Below the pieces are notes generated by a model, which was not told the origin of the DNA, searched no databases, and was given only the letters and a program-made list of their open reading frames with translations. A stretch of DNA of 64,000 nt, from positions 74,710,001 to 74,774,000 of the forward strand of contig NC_077222.1 in assembly GCF_024763615.1 (NCBI RefSeq). Reading direction: 5' to 3'. This DNA is from Phlebotomus papatasi. Lineage: Eukaryota > Arthropoda > Insecta > Diptera > Psychodidae. This document shows, piece by piece, positions 12,478 to 24,190 of this stretch. A program made the translations under genes and the position numbers. Within the stretch, counting starts at the first letter, position 1, and every line of letters begins with the position of its first letter.

Positions 12478-12590
12478 CCGTGATCGTAAAGATGGATGCT
12501 AGGTGTTGTCTTCCCGCGCCCTTTTGACAGATGATTTCTTTTCACAATAATCATATTAATCTGCAAGAAACCAATTTTAAAATAAAGTAG
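12478..12590. repeat. partial copy of the 36172-36698 TTAA element
   Basis: Matching blocks occur in the same order as at 36535-36655: CCGTGATCGTAAAGA against CAGTGACCGTTAAGA, then CCCGCGCC, then ATTAATCTGCAAGAAACCAA against ATTAATCTGTAGGAAACTAA. It is a fragment without its own ends. Confidence 0.4.
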
Positions 12591-13010
12591 TGGCAAAGAG
12601 TCCCAGCTTTGCGGAATGCTCGAACTCGTGACTTAAACGCTACATCTCAAAAATACTTTCACATCATTTACTAGTTTACCGGTTCACAGCCGATTTATTG
12701 AACATAATGAATCATTTTAAGCATCGCTCAAAATAGCTTAAGAGTAATATAATTTATTTTCTGATAGAGCAATTAATGATCATTGCATTACCGATTCATA
12801 ACCGATCGGAACCATTCATACTTGTCAGAAATTTCAAGACCTTTCCAATGAACCCACATATGACCCCGTACAATCGAGAAATGCTATTTAGAACCTTTAT
12901 GACATTTAACCTTGAAAAATCGTTATCAGGAGTGATTCAACAGTATTTTCGTAAATTGACGCAATGTTCGCCTGGATAATCTATATAATATAACCAAAAG
13001 TGGTTCCCGG
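12590..13010. repeat. ACCGGTT-containing dispersed repeat, copy 1
   Basis: This aligns by eye with 23813-24190 through a series of shared blocks: GTGGCAAAG, GCGAAATGCTCGAA-like sequence, a TTTACCGGTTCA block, ATTACCGATTCATAACCGAT, CTTGTCAGAAATT, CCTTTCCAATG, and GTGATTCAACAGTATTTTCG. Identity is moderate. It ends near a duplicated AT-rich boundary at about 13 kb. The open frame at 12776-12979 is inside it and has no recognisable domain. Confidence 0.5.
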
Positions 13011-14808
13011 GGGTGGAAAGTGGAAATTTTGGGTGGTGAAAAAAAAATGTAGGGAATATATATACTAATCTCTCTGTGGATTTTTAGCAATAAAATATTC
13101 TGTATCCAATATTTCTAATACATTATTTTAATAAAGTAAAATGAACCGTTTTATATGTGTCCGAAATCTTTTTTTTTTGGGTTTGAGAGAATTTGTCCTA
13201 TTATTAAACCTAATAAAATATATTATTGATTATACCTTCAAAATATCCACCTTATCAGAATTCCCACCATACGACCAACTTTTGCAATATTGCGCACATT
13301 GAGTTTCATACTAACAATGTGTGATTAAGTTTCTAATTTTCAACCGATAAGAGATTCAATGAAAGGAATTTATGGCAAAAGCCAATTTATCCCAATTCAT
13401 ACCGTCCATAACAAAGCTCTAGCATGTGATGTTATATAAAATGCCATCAGATACAAAACATGCTCATAAATCAATGAAGAAAAAAATACTAATTCGATAA
13501 TAAATTGAAAAATTAAATTATATTATGATTTTTTCTAAAATAAATATAAATAAATAATAGATTTTCATGGATCATTGAAGTTTTCCAGTATGATGTAATG
13601 GAAAGAGAAGAGAATTGACTTGCCTTGACTCAGAACAAGTTTTTCCAAGTAAATACAAATTTTGAAGTTAACTGAATTACTAATATTATTAATTTAATAT
13701 AAGAATTCATTAGGCAGTCGATTTATTTTCGACATGTGTATTGTATATTTGTATATTTTTTTATGTATAAATGTACCTTTATGGTTCTTATTCACTTTAT
13801 CTAACAAATTGCAAATTACGTAAAAGTATTTAAGAGTTGTATTAATATGAATCAAGATACAAAGTAATCAATATTTTTCTATTACTATTTTGTCATCTAT
13901 GAATAACGAAGTCTTTTAAGTTCAGTGCAATCAATTTATGTTCAATTTTTTTTCTCGCGACTCTCCCTTTAGTTCAAAGCTGTGAAAAATTTCTTTTTTA
14001 AAGGAAAATATTACTTTGTAGCAAAAACGATTAATTTACATTCTATTTAATTTACCCCTCGAGCAAGATAGAATTTTTCTTCCACCATTAACGATGTTCA
14101 AAATCAACCCTGGAAGGGTCATAAATTTATGCATTTTTCATAAAATTAAGTCGTTATACATAATTATATTCTATTTGTGTGTAAAATATTTAGGTTCTCT
14201 GTATAATTTATTATCCTATATTACTGTATATAATTCTTTTATTATCAGTCTCTTCTCGATCTCACTTTACTTCAAATAAATTATGCGAAAAAAGAGAATT
14301 ATGTGATTCAAAGTTGCGGAGTAATGCCCAAGAAATATATTTCAAAGTGGGTGTTTTTTTGTAAAAAATTTGACACCACCGTCTCAATATCTCTCCCGCA
14401 GGAAGAAAATATATTTATATTTGGATTTTTCTTATAATATTGGTTAGATATATTAAAAGCTGTATTTATTTTGTCCAAAGGAAGTATATTATTTTTTATT
14501 GAGATATTCACACAACAACATTTGATTGTTAAACTTTACAAACATAGAAAAGCAATCTTGATATATTCTGTATTATTTGCAAAAAAAACTTATTATACAG
14601 AAGTCAAAAATACGAGATATTGCGTGATTATAAACTAAATTAAATGCAGTGATAAGTTCAAAACTAGTGTTAATCCTACTTAAGCATATAGTGGCTATAG
14701 TAGCTTATAATAGGAGGTTGCGTTTTCTAAATTATAAAAACTTTTTGATTATTCTATTAGAATATTAACGAAATGATTTACCAAAGCCAGACCAAGTTAA
14801 AGTAATAG

Positions 14809-15037
14809 TTAACTCTTTCGCGTCTTTAGGGTCATATATGACCCGGGGAAAAAAGTTTCTTTTTGGCTATTTACATTAATTGAAATCTAACTGGAGTCTT
14901 GAGAAAATGAGCCAAGAATCTTACATCCTTCTATTATGATGTCGTGCACGAACAGATAGATTTCAATTAATGTAAATACCCAAAAAAAACTTTTTTCCCC
15001 GAGTCATGACATTACCCTAAAGACGCGAAAGAGTTAA
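14809..15037. mobile_element. palindromic TTAA-flanked MITE (piggyBac-type)
   Basis: TTAA-CTCTTTCGCGTCTTTAGG at the left is mirrored by CCTAAAGACGCGAAAGAG-TTAA at the right. The arms continue as inverted repeats for roughly 75 bases (TATTTACATTAATTGAAATC against GATTTCAATTAATGTAAATA). At 229 bases it is a near-perfect hairpin, well preserved compared with most repeats here, which suggests a fairly young insertion. Confidence 0.8.
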
Positions 15038-16932
15038 GTTCAAGATTAACTATTTAAGCTCAGTTTAGTTATTATAACTTATAAAAAAATAATACTTTTT
15101 TTTATAATTTTAAGCATTTAAGTAACTTCTTATATGCACAATTTAATATGGTTATTAAAAGAAATTTGTCAGCCAGTTCCAAAACAGCACTAGAAAATAC
15201 TAATATACTGACTAAATTTTTAAAACAGGAGAGAACTAAATTGATTTTTGGATTAAATACTTTGTAAAATTTGAAATATATAAAGTCTTAATAGGAAGTA
15301 GTATTATTGTAAGTTAAAAGCGGAAAAACTTTGATTTCACTAAATTGAAATTTGAATTAAATTTTAAAGAAATTTTTGTATGTTGAAAAATATAGGTAAA
15401 ACATATAGATTTTCTTAGAAACCACGATGTAAAAACAATTCTATAAATTAATGTAACTTTTATATTCCTAATTAGATTAGAGCAAGTTATAATTTAATTA
15501 AAAAAAAACTAAAGTTGAAATTGAAATTTACGAATAAGATAACCCCATCTTCTCTCATATTTACTCAATGCCAGGAAGAGAAATACGCTTCAGAGTTCCA
15601 AATACTTTTATAATGTCGAATAATAAGCGAAAATGTGGTAACATTCCAGTAATATACTGAGATGAGGTCAAAATTGTCTGTATCTCTCCTGCAATATAAT
15701 GCTCATCTCCTTCCATACAATTGAAATTACTCATCAGCAACAATCTTGTGAGCCTCAATTGCGGACTGTAAGCCCTTATTGTGGCAGATGAATAAATGGG
15801 TTTCAGTAATAGACTTCGAAATATCTTCTTAATGGGAGACCCGTCCTCCATACCCCTTTAGAATTTCTCATTCTATTTCCCACAATTTCTCTCCTACATT
15901 ATTTTCTAAATGCGATTGCCTCCTGGGTCCCACAATATTCATGTATAGACACCTCTCCCAAATGAAAAACCACCCTCAACATACCCCTTGCGGCCTTGCA
16001 ATTAACACATCGAAAACAATTTTGCCCAGCAACTTCCCTGTCGTCAATTCAATTCAGCCTTCCGGTGGCTGAGAGAGATGATGGAGTCTCGTCAAAATTA
16101 CAAAATTGGACAGGGGAAAATTGTCTCACCTCCACTTCAATTTAGCAATATTGTTGCTGAGCGACGGAAATGAATGACACAGCTCCAAATATGCACCTCA
16201 TTCGACAGCATCTCATTTTCCTACATTATTCCATGGGTGATAATGATGATAGAATTCAGAAGAAGAAAAAACCAAAATTAGGGAAGTGCCTTCAGAAAAA
16301 AAACATCATTGCCAACATCAACATCTTCTTTCCTAGCGAAATTACTTCTTGGAGCAATAATAGACACATTAAATGCGATTACGTAAATTTAAGGCATCAG
16401 TTATGAGCAGTGTTTGCTGCTGATGGCAAGGAATTGAGTTAAATTATCTTCCTATTCTTTTCTCAACTTTGGCAAATTTTTAGCTGTTCACTCACAGTTT
16501 TGAATTACATACTGCAACAAGTTTTTTTTTGGCAAAAAAGTAACCCTTTCTCAGTGCAATAAGAAATTATTATGAGTTTCCTCTATCGATATGAATGAGG
16601 TATATAACAACTTTTGCAATTCTATCTTCAATTTGGATTTTACTCTTTATTCAGTGCTGTCTTCTCCTATAAGAACGGCAACGGCAAAAGTTTTTAAGAC
16701 ATACGAAGTACTGAAATTTAGTGAGATATTCTTTATCAACAAAACTTCACGCTGAAGGAGTGAATTATTATCACACGTATGTATGTAATTGGTCTCTCAC
16801 ATATTATATAAACAAGATTTACTGACAAAATCCGTTCAAACAAAACAACATACATAGATAGTAATGTATGTAAAAAATTAATGTAAAAATCAAATAAGAT
16901 AGCTGTCACGGCTGTCACTGTGTTGAAGGATA

Positions 16933-17093
16933 GGGGAAGTTGTTTTTGAATAAATGTGACTCTGTAATATATTTTAAAAATAGGACACTTTCCCCTAGTT
17001 TTTAAAACATAGGTGCGCTGAATCACATTTATTGAAAAACATAGGAAAAAAATTGGTCCTTATAAAGCTTGGGACCATATGGGCACTTTCCCC
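16933..17093. mobile_element. MITE related to 8489-8695
   Basis: GGGGAAGT at the left and CACTTTCCCC at the right are inverted and flanked by TA. The interior shares AATAAATGTGA and TATAAAGCTTGGGACC blocks with the copy at 8489-8695. An extra internal GGACACTTTCCCCTA at about 16983-16997 looks like a second terminus, so this may be two copies nested or fused. Confidence 0.55.
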
Positions 17094-17144
17094 TAGTGAG
17101 TAAGCTCGATTTAGTGATTAGTCATTTCTTTAGATAAATTAATT

Positions 17145-17150
<6 letters not shown>

Positions 17151-17179
<29 letters not shown>

Positions 17180-17189
17180 AGATAAGATA
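17151..17189. repeat. (GATAA)n microsatellite
   Basis: Seven perfect GATAA units plus a partial eighth form a 39-base pure microsatellite. It is followed by ATTTATTATCC and then an unusually GC-containing stretch (17215-17280). On the minus strand this order (unique sequence, then AATAAATATC, then TTATC repeats) resembles the 3' tail of a truncated non-LTR retrotransposon, but no reverse transcriptase is visible, so that remains speculation. Confidence 0.85.
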
Positions 17190-20100
17190 TTTATTATCCA
17201 TATACCTATTTTGTGGTTGCGACTGCCGCCGACTTACCAAAACCGGCCTCACCAGATAAACGGCAGAAACCCTGGATCACAGATCGTATATGCCAACTCA
17301 TATAATCGAGTATAAATATATTTATAAATTTATAAATTATTTATAAATTAATTAGATTAGTTTTAAAATTTCTCAAAAAAACATCCACATTGCGGGGAAG
17401 GCTCTCCTGAGCGATCTACAATCAGCAAATTCATCCAACACCGGATATACGACATCATTAATAAATTGTAACAAATATATCTCCATACGATTAATAATAA
17501 TTAAAGGAATATAGGAAAAACATGAAATGTTCGAAGCCATAGTGTGTGCGAAGCCTGAAAGCCTTCCCCTACAATAACTTCAATTTTGTAAACATGTTTT
17601 CGAAAATATTCATGATAGTGAGCAAGATGATATTACAAGTTGTCACTCTTTCTCACTGAAATGTTAAACACATATTTGCAATACAAAAGTTATTATATTT
17701 CTTGCGGTGAAATGGTCAGTCCCATATATCTTACTAAATTATACATTAAAGCTCAACGGATGCAATTCGTTCAACTTAAATAGTTGTAAATTTCTTGTGA
17801 GTAAAATTGGCTCTAAACGACATTTCCAAAAAAATATTCTTCCGTTCAACGTATTATATACCCTCGAAACCAACGAGTTTCTGCACCTCCCTGCTATTTG
17901 CTCTATTAATTTTATAAAATAATCAATATTAGTTTATTTATTCGCTATTGGGTTTACAGATCAAATTGTGATTGCTCAAATGGTTAACATGATCTTTTCA
18001 TCTTTCGAGTATCATTCGAATATTTTCCAATCAAGTCTTAAAGAAGTTATCTAACTCAAAAGTTTATTTTCGTTTGGAAATAATCTAGCCGGAATTATTC
18101 TATATAACGTTTTCAGCAGCAATTTTTAAAGAACTTTAAGGAATTACACATGTATCAACATATTCTATCAAAAATAACATTTTTGACAGACTTACAATTA
18201 AATTCGGTTATAAATCACATTGTAAATTTTATTTTCAACAACTTCTTTTATTCCCATACCCAATATATGGACCTATTTTCTATTTAAATATGTTTGTAAA
18301 TCATGATCAACTTAAAGCAGGATGGCTAAAGATTTTACAAAATACTTGGATTAATGAATACGATGTTATTTGAAATATAATTTGCAAAACAACATTTAAG
18401 ACATCATTCAATTCATTAAGACGAGCATTCCCCAGCGTGTTTCTGACTTTGCTACCTATTAATACCTCCGTGTATAACTGTTGAGAAAAATTAGTGTTTT
18501 CTTCAAAGAACCATAACTCAATATGAAATAGCGAAATGGTAGCATAAATTTTGGAACACACTTGTGCAAAATTTATAACACTAAATCTGTTGAAGCTGCA
18601 AAATGCCACCAGAAAGAAGCCTGTAAATGTACCATATTTCACAAAATCTTAATGAACTTGAATTCATGCCTTGGAGACCCTAGCCATAAGTTAAAATGTA
18701 ATACCACCTAAAAACGAACATATTCATGCCATTACAAATGAATGGGATGTTCTCGCACCCTCTCTGTCTTTAAACTACACGATGGTGTGTACAATTCAGC
18801 TCAATATATTCTTTTGCATAGCCCATTTCTGTATTATATGTATGTATGTAGAGCTGTGTAATTGCTATATAGGGAAATGGTACAGTATCATTTTGTGTAT
18901 ATATAAAAAGATTCTCGCAGAATTTAAACAACCAAATGAGAAAAGTTGGGGCAAGTATTAACCATTTCCATAATTTTGCATACACCTTTTTGCACCACCA
19001 CTCATTTATTTACTCAGGTTTTTTTGCACAAAACAGCTCAGCGGGTGGTTGTTTTTAGAGGAATGACGTTGATACAGAGTGATCCACTGCGGATGTATCG
19101 TCATAAAAAAGGCAAAAATTTTAAGCTATAAAATGTTACTATTTTATACTTGGTTATGAAGCATAATAAATTTCCCTACCTAAATACGCTTTAGAATTAA
19201 TCAAATGTTGAATTTCGTGTAAAATTAAAAAAAGTCACATGAGCCGAATCACCCGGTATTCTAGAAATGGAAACTTTTGTGTATTATATACAAAGCTTAA
19301 TAATCCCCAACCCTTTTTTTGCACCACGCCCGCGATATAGAAATGTCATAGAGGAATAGAATGGCTCACACATCTACGGCAAAATGACTGCTATTGCCCT
19401 TACAATTTTCTCACACGATGATCTCAACCATGCGAGAAAATAGACTAAGTTCAAAAAAGTCCAAATAATACAGAAAATGTATACACATATAGATGATAGG
19501 ATGGAAGAAATATAATTTGCCATTCTCAACTTGCTATTGTTGTTTGCTCAGAGCAACATACATAGTATGTCTAAAGTATTTTTCTCTAAATTGTACTACT
19601 ATTAAATGGGGTGCAGAAGAATGCCATAAAAACGAATGGGTGGCATTGCAAAACACCCAACCAGGCATACATATATGTAGCCATGGATATGGATACACTC
19701 TATTTTTGTGTGGGATTCAGGCATACAAAAGAGAGAGGAAGAGAGAAAAGGGAAGATGTGAGATACTGGGCCTTATACATATATATAAAGCCAGGGCAGA
19801 AAGCTGGAAAGATCCAATGGATCCAGAAAGGGAGAAGTCGGGTACTGGAAATGACACTTTGGAATGAAACGGGCCGACGACGGTCGAGAATCGGACAGAA
19901 AAATGTTATCGTTGAACGTTTATAAAAAAAAAGCTCCCTAAAGTTTGTGCGCTAAGAATGAGTGTGAGAAGAGGGTATTATCCGGATGTTGTATTACAGC
20001 GACAAAGTACATTCTCATGAAGTTGAAGTGTATTTTCGTGTATAGCACCCCAAAATACCGCACCATAAGTGTAGTTAATTCTTATTAAGTGAAAGCTCAG

Positions 20101-20426
20101 GGCAGTACAAAGAACTAGCGCGCTTTATTAAACCAAGCTTGTTTGTGAGTAGCATTCCGCTAAAACTTTTTTGGCGTCTAAGAAATTCTTTCAGTAACCT
20201 CTTAATACTTCTAATTACATTAATTTACTCACATTTAAAGAAATTGATGCGTTTTATCAATAATAAAAGATAAAAGCAAAAAGTTTGTGATAATTAATAA
20301 AGTTGTACTGATGCATCTTCTATTAGTTTTATTGAATCACTTTCAGGTTAGAAATTTTCTTGACGTAGTAGTTTATTAATTTTTATTTCACTGAAGTATT
20401 GAGAATCAGTACACGTAAATGACATA

Positions 20427-21368
20427 GGGGGAACTGGGGCAGTAGTAAACTGGGGTAGTTGTAAACACTGTGATTTTTTTCATTAATTTTAAGACTCCAG
20501 AGGATAAAATCCATAAGCATTCATAGATACCATGGGGATGTATGTCCACAGAAGAATTGGTCAATAAAATCCTAATACTTTAAAAATAAAAATCATTTTT
20601 CCCGAAAATGTTGATATTTCAATTATTTTGGTCATTTGGATTTCCATCTGGAAATTAAAAACTGTGTAAAATAATCGAAATGTAGCAATACCAGTTCTTT
20701 CCTACATCTTTTAGAATTATATTAATGCATTTACTAGAGAAATTGAGATTCTCATTATTTTAACAGAATTAATAATTGGTCAGAAAACAGCATTTGGGGT
20801 AGATGTAAACAGGCAACTTGACTTTTACAAAATGAGTAGGTAAAAGAGCGGGAAATTGACCTTCATGCGAAATGTCTAATTCATTGACTACGAAAAAATT
20901 GGTCGCGCTGTGTTCAATAAGAAGTCACATGATGTCAAAATTTGGGGAAAATCCATTGAAAAATGTCTTTGATTTGCATGCTTTTAGTTTTTTTGCTATT
21001 TTAATTGTAAAAAGTGTCGTGATTTTTTGAAAAATATACAGTTTTTATATATCTCTTAAGTAATTAAAATAATCGAAAGTGGTGCAAAGTTAATTTCAAA
21101 GGTGGGAAAAAAGGTGTTTACATCCTCCCCAGAAAGTGGTTACTTCTACCCCAGGTATTTTGTGAAAAGAGAAAAATGCACAGTGACACAAATTTTATTT
21201 TTATGGAAAACTCAATTGTTTTCCAGCATCCGCATTACCCTCGACGAATTGCCTATACCCAAGGGTAAAACATGAGCTAAGAAATATTTTCCAAAAAATC
21301 ACGGTGTCCTTGGAAAATCACCTCAAATTCGCATTATCGAAAATGGTTATATGTGCCCCAGTCTCCCC
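20427..21368. mobile_element. MITE, GGGGAGACTGGGGCA family, copy 1
   Basis: The left terminus GGGGGAACTGGGGCAG and the right terminus, read in reverse complement, GGGGAGACTGGGGCAC, are bordered by TA (20425-20426, 21369-21370). The element is about 940 bases with no open frame of note. GGGGTAGATGTAAAC and its inverted counterpart lie inside. Copies 2 and 3 are at 52132-52723 and 58088-58992. Confidence 0.7.
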
Positions 21369-21713
21369 TATATTTGTATGTAAGTTATGTCCCTTCTGTC
21401 AATCAGTTGTACAAGAATTTTATTACATTTACAAAAAATATGAAGCATTGTCATTAGATTTTAATTTCTGAATAAAAATGATGAAAATGGGTTTTTAGCA
21501 AAATCATTTCAATTTTAGACTATGCACAATTTGCAGTTGTGACAAGTATCATTTAAGAAGCTTGATCGGGGCAGCTTCAAATATGAATTTCAAATTGAAT
21601 CTTGTGATTGTTGCACAAAAACAGGTGATAAACTGAGTTCAAAATCATTATTGCCTGTGAGTTTTACTACGATTCAGGGTTAATCAAAATAGTATTAATA
21701 ATAGGGGAAGACA

Positions 21714-21922
21714 CGCTAACTTCGAAAGATTCAAGTTTCGAAAATTGTTTTTTTTTTCATTATTTTTTAAATGAATTTTCTTAATCATAATATTAAAATT
21801 TTAATACCTAGTCCTATGCCTCAAATTTCCTGAATTACAACCATGTGTCAAATCCATTAGGGGCATAGAAAAAAAATGAGTTGTACGTAGCTTGAGTTGT
21901 CCGAAAGTACCGCACTTTCTCC
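21714..21922. mobile_element. short TA-flanked MITE, degenerate
   Basis: GGGGAAGACACGCTAACTTCG at the left and the reverse complement of CCGAAAGTACCGCACTTTCTCC at the right are imperfect inverted termini bordered by TA on both sides. It is about 210 bases long. The ends loosely resemble the 8489 family but are too diverged to assign. Confidence 0.45.
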
Positions 21923-23812
21923 TACTTAAATTTCGTTAACAACGATGAACACAATTTTATTAAGATGCTGAAACGCTTGAAAATGCCCCTTTAAGGGACA
22001 ATTTGTTTATAATCCAGAAAACATTAGTTTTTTTTATTAATTGTTAGATTTTAGTAATTTTTATATACTAATAATGAAAAGACTTTCTAAATGCTAAAAT
22101 TCAACTGAATGTTAAGAGACTGTTATATAATTTTGTAAAATTTTTTTAAGACCAAAAAAAGTACAGATTTTAGCGCTTTAATTATTTTAAAAGTTATTAT
22201 TAGAAGTAAAAAGTTTTCTAAATACCATAAATTTTCTAGGAAAAATGTTGACCTTAACTTTGGAAATTAGCACTTTGGTTTTTTTTAGATTATCAAAATT
22301 GAATATTGGATACATAGAATTGTCCCATGAGCCTGACTTATACCTTTTACTTTTACATCTAGAGGAAAATTTTTAAAGCGATATTTGAATTTATAATTCA
22401 GGGTATAATTGGGTAATTTGGAACCGAATCTAAATTTGAATTTTGTAATTTCTTCACTGTTTTAGATGATCAAAAGAAAAATACCACGAAGAGCTACTCT
22501 CGACTTTGTATGTAGGGTTTGTATTTTTTCTTGGTCTTCCTTTTTATCTTTGCCCATCTAAAGTAGTAAGGAAATGGCTTCAAAGTGTAAACACGTCATT
22601 ATTAAAAGAAACCACTATAATAATACTATAATACTACATTATAATGAAGAAATTTCAAAATTCAAAATTAAATTCTATTCAAAATTACCTTATGTACGTT
22701 ATAGGGAATTACATATCAAATAGTTCGAGATACTAGCATAACGTTGTTAAGAACCCCCTTCCGTACTTCATAAATTTTTTTTATATGTGACAGAATGAAA
22801 ATTATATTGGAATATTTTATTACAGTATGACAATTTTTAACAAAAACAAATAGCGAACTGCGAAATTAATACACAATCATTATAGAATCCAATTATATTT
22901 TACCTCAAATAAAATTGTTTCCTACCCAGCTCACTCTCAAAAGAACTTCTATAAAGCAGCATTGTCGCTTTTTCTGAAATAATAAGCAACATATCTTATT
23001 TTCTACTTCAATAGCGATAGAAAGGAACATTAAAAGAAAATAAGATTTTTATTAAAAGATATATATAAGGATATTTTCATGACGGTATGCTTTATTTATG
23101 TGAATGTCTTTTCTCTATTTGTTGGGTGGAATTGTTTGGTAGCTGATACTTTATAGCAATAAGGGAAGAATATACAAGAAAAAAAACCACCAGCAAACAA
23201 CAAAGTGGAAAGCGTTGATAAAGAACCACTCCTTATCCTCAGAGTTTCCAACCATTGTTATTCTCACACCGCGAACATGTGTTCATAAAATCAGGCATGC
23301 GAAATACAATACACCACAAAATACACAAAAGTACTTCAAAGTTTTTCGTTTTATACATTCTCAACCCCTAAAATCCTTTCGAGTGATACAAAGACAATGG
23401 GAGTTGAGAAGTTCGCTCCATTTGATGCTGTAGTGGCTTTCCGATTTTTTCTCATTCCCAGTCCATTTTGCATACAAAAGAAGACATATGATACCAAGTC
23501 ACTCTTGCGACATTCTCCCAGTTTCACAATGTTCAACAGTCAATGGAATAAAATTAAAAAAAAATGTGAAAGTGAAGAGTTTTGGTCAAACATGTTTTTC
23601 CTGATGGAAAATTTATTCCCGAAATTCAACATCAGAATTAAAAAAAAAATCTAATATGAATTTTGTGTCTCCTTGTACATATTTACCGATGAGAAAACCA
23701 ACTTTTACCTTTCCAAAGCTGTGAAATAATAAAATAATTCATTTTCTGTACTTTTGTGTAAATTGTGCGAGCATGGCGGTGTTCAACTTAATATTTACAA
23801 AAAGGAAAAAAA

Positions 23813-24190
23813 GGGGTGGCAAAGCAACCTATGCTTTGCGAAATGCTCGAATTCGTAACTTGGATGCTATACCTCAAAAACATTTGTTATACCATTTACC
23901 GGTTCATAATCGGTAGTTAGGGGTAATAATATTGATTTTCGGATCAAAATTACTTTTCGCTTCATTACCGGTTTATAACCGATTAAAACCGGTTCAGCCT
24001 TATCAGAAATACAAAGACATTTCCAATGTTGTATTTTACAAACATGATCCCATTAATTTGAGTAAAACGCTATCTTGAGCCTTTCTAACCTTTGGCCTTG
24101 GCAAAACGTTATTAGTAGTGATTGAGCGGTATTTTCGTATTTGGATAAAATGTCCATCAAGGTAACCTATAAAATATATCTAAAAGTGAA
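23813..24190. repeat. ACCGGTT-containing dispersed repeat, copy 2
   Basis: This is the same repeat as 12590-13010. It holds three imperfect copies of an ACCGGTT(C/T)ATAA(C/T)CG motif at about 23900-23985, which may be an internal short repeat. Fragments of the family also occur at 4540-4665 and 31085-31165. Confidence 0.5.

Noticed and set aside
15561..15851. 96-codon minus-strand frame
   Set aside because: No motif, no paired exon and no similarity to a known family that I can recognise.
18307..18642. 111-codon minus-strand frame, hydrophobic, briefly considered as a chemoreceptor fragment
   Set aside because: It lacks the conserved C-terminal motifs of insect odorant or gustatory receptors and has no neighbouring exons.
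19493..19925. Overlapping 124- and 104-codon plus-strand frames
   Set aside because: Two overlapping frames in the same purine-rich stretch, neither with a recognisable fold or motif; more likely an effect of composition than a nested gene.
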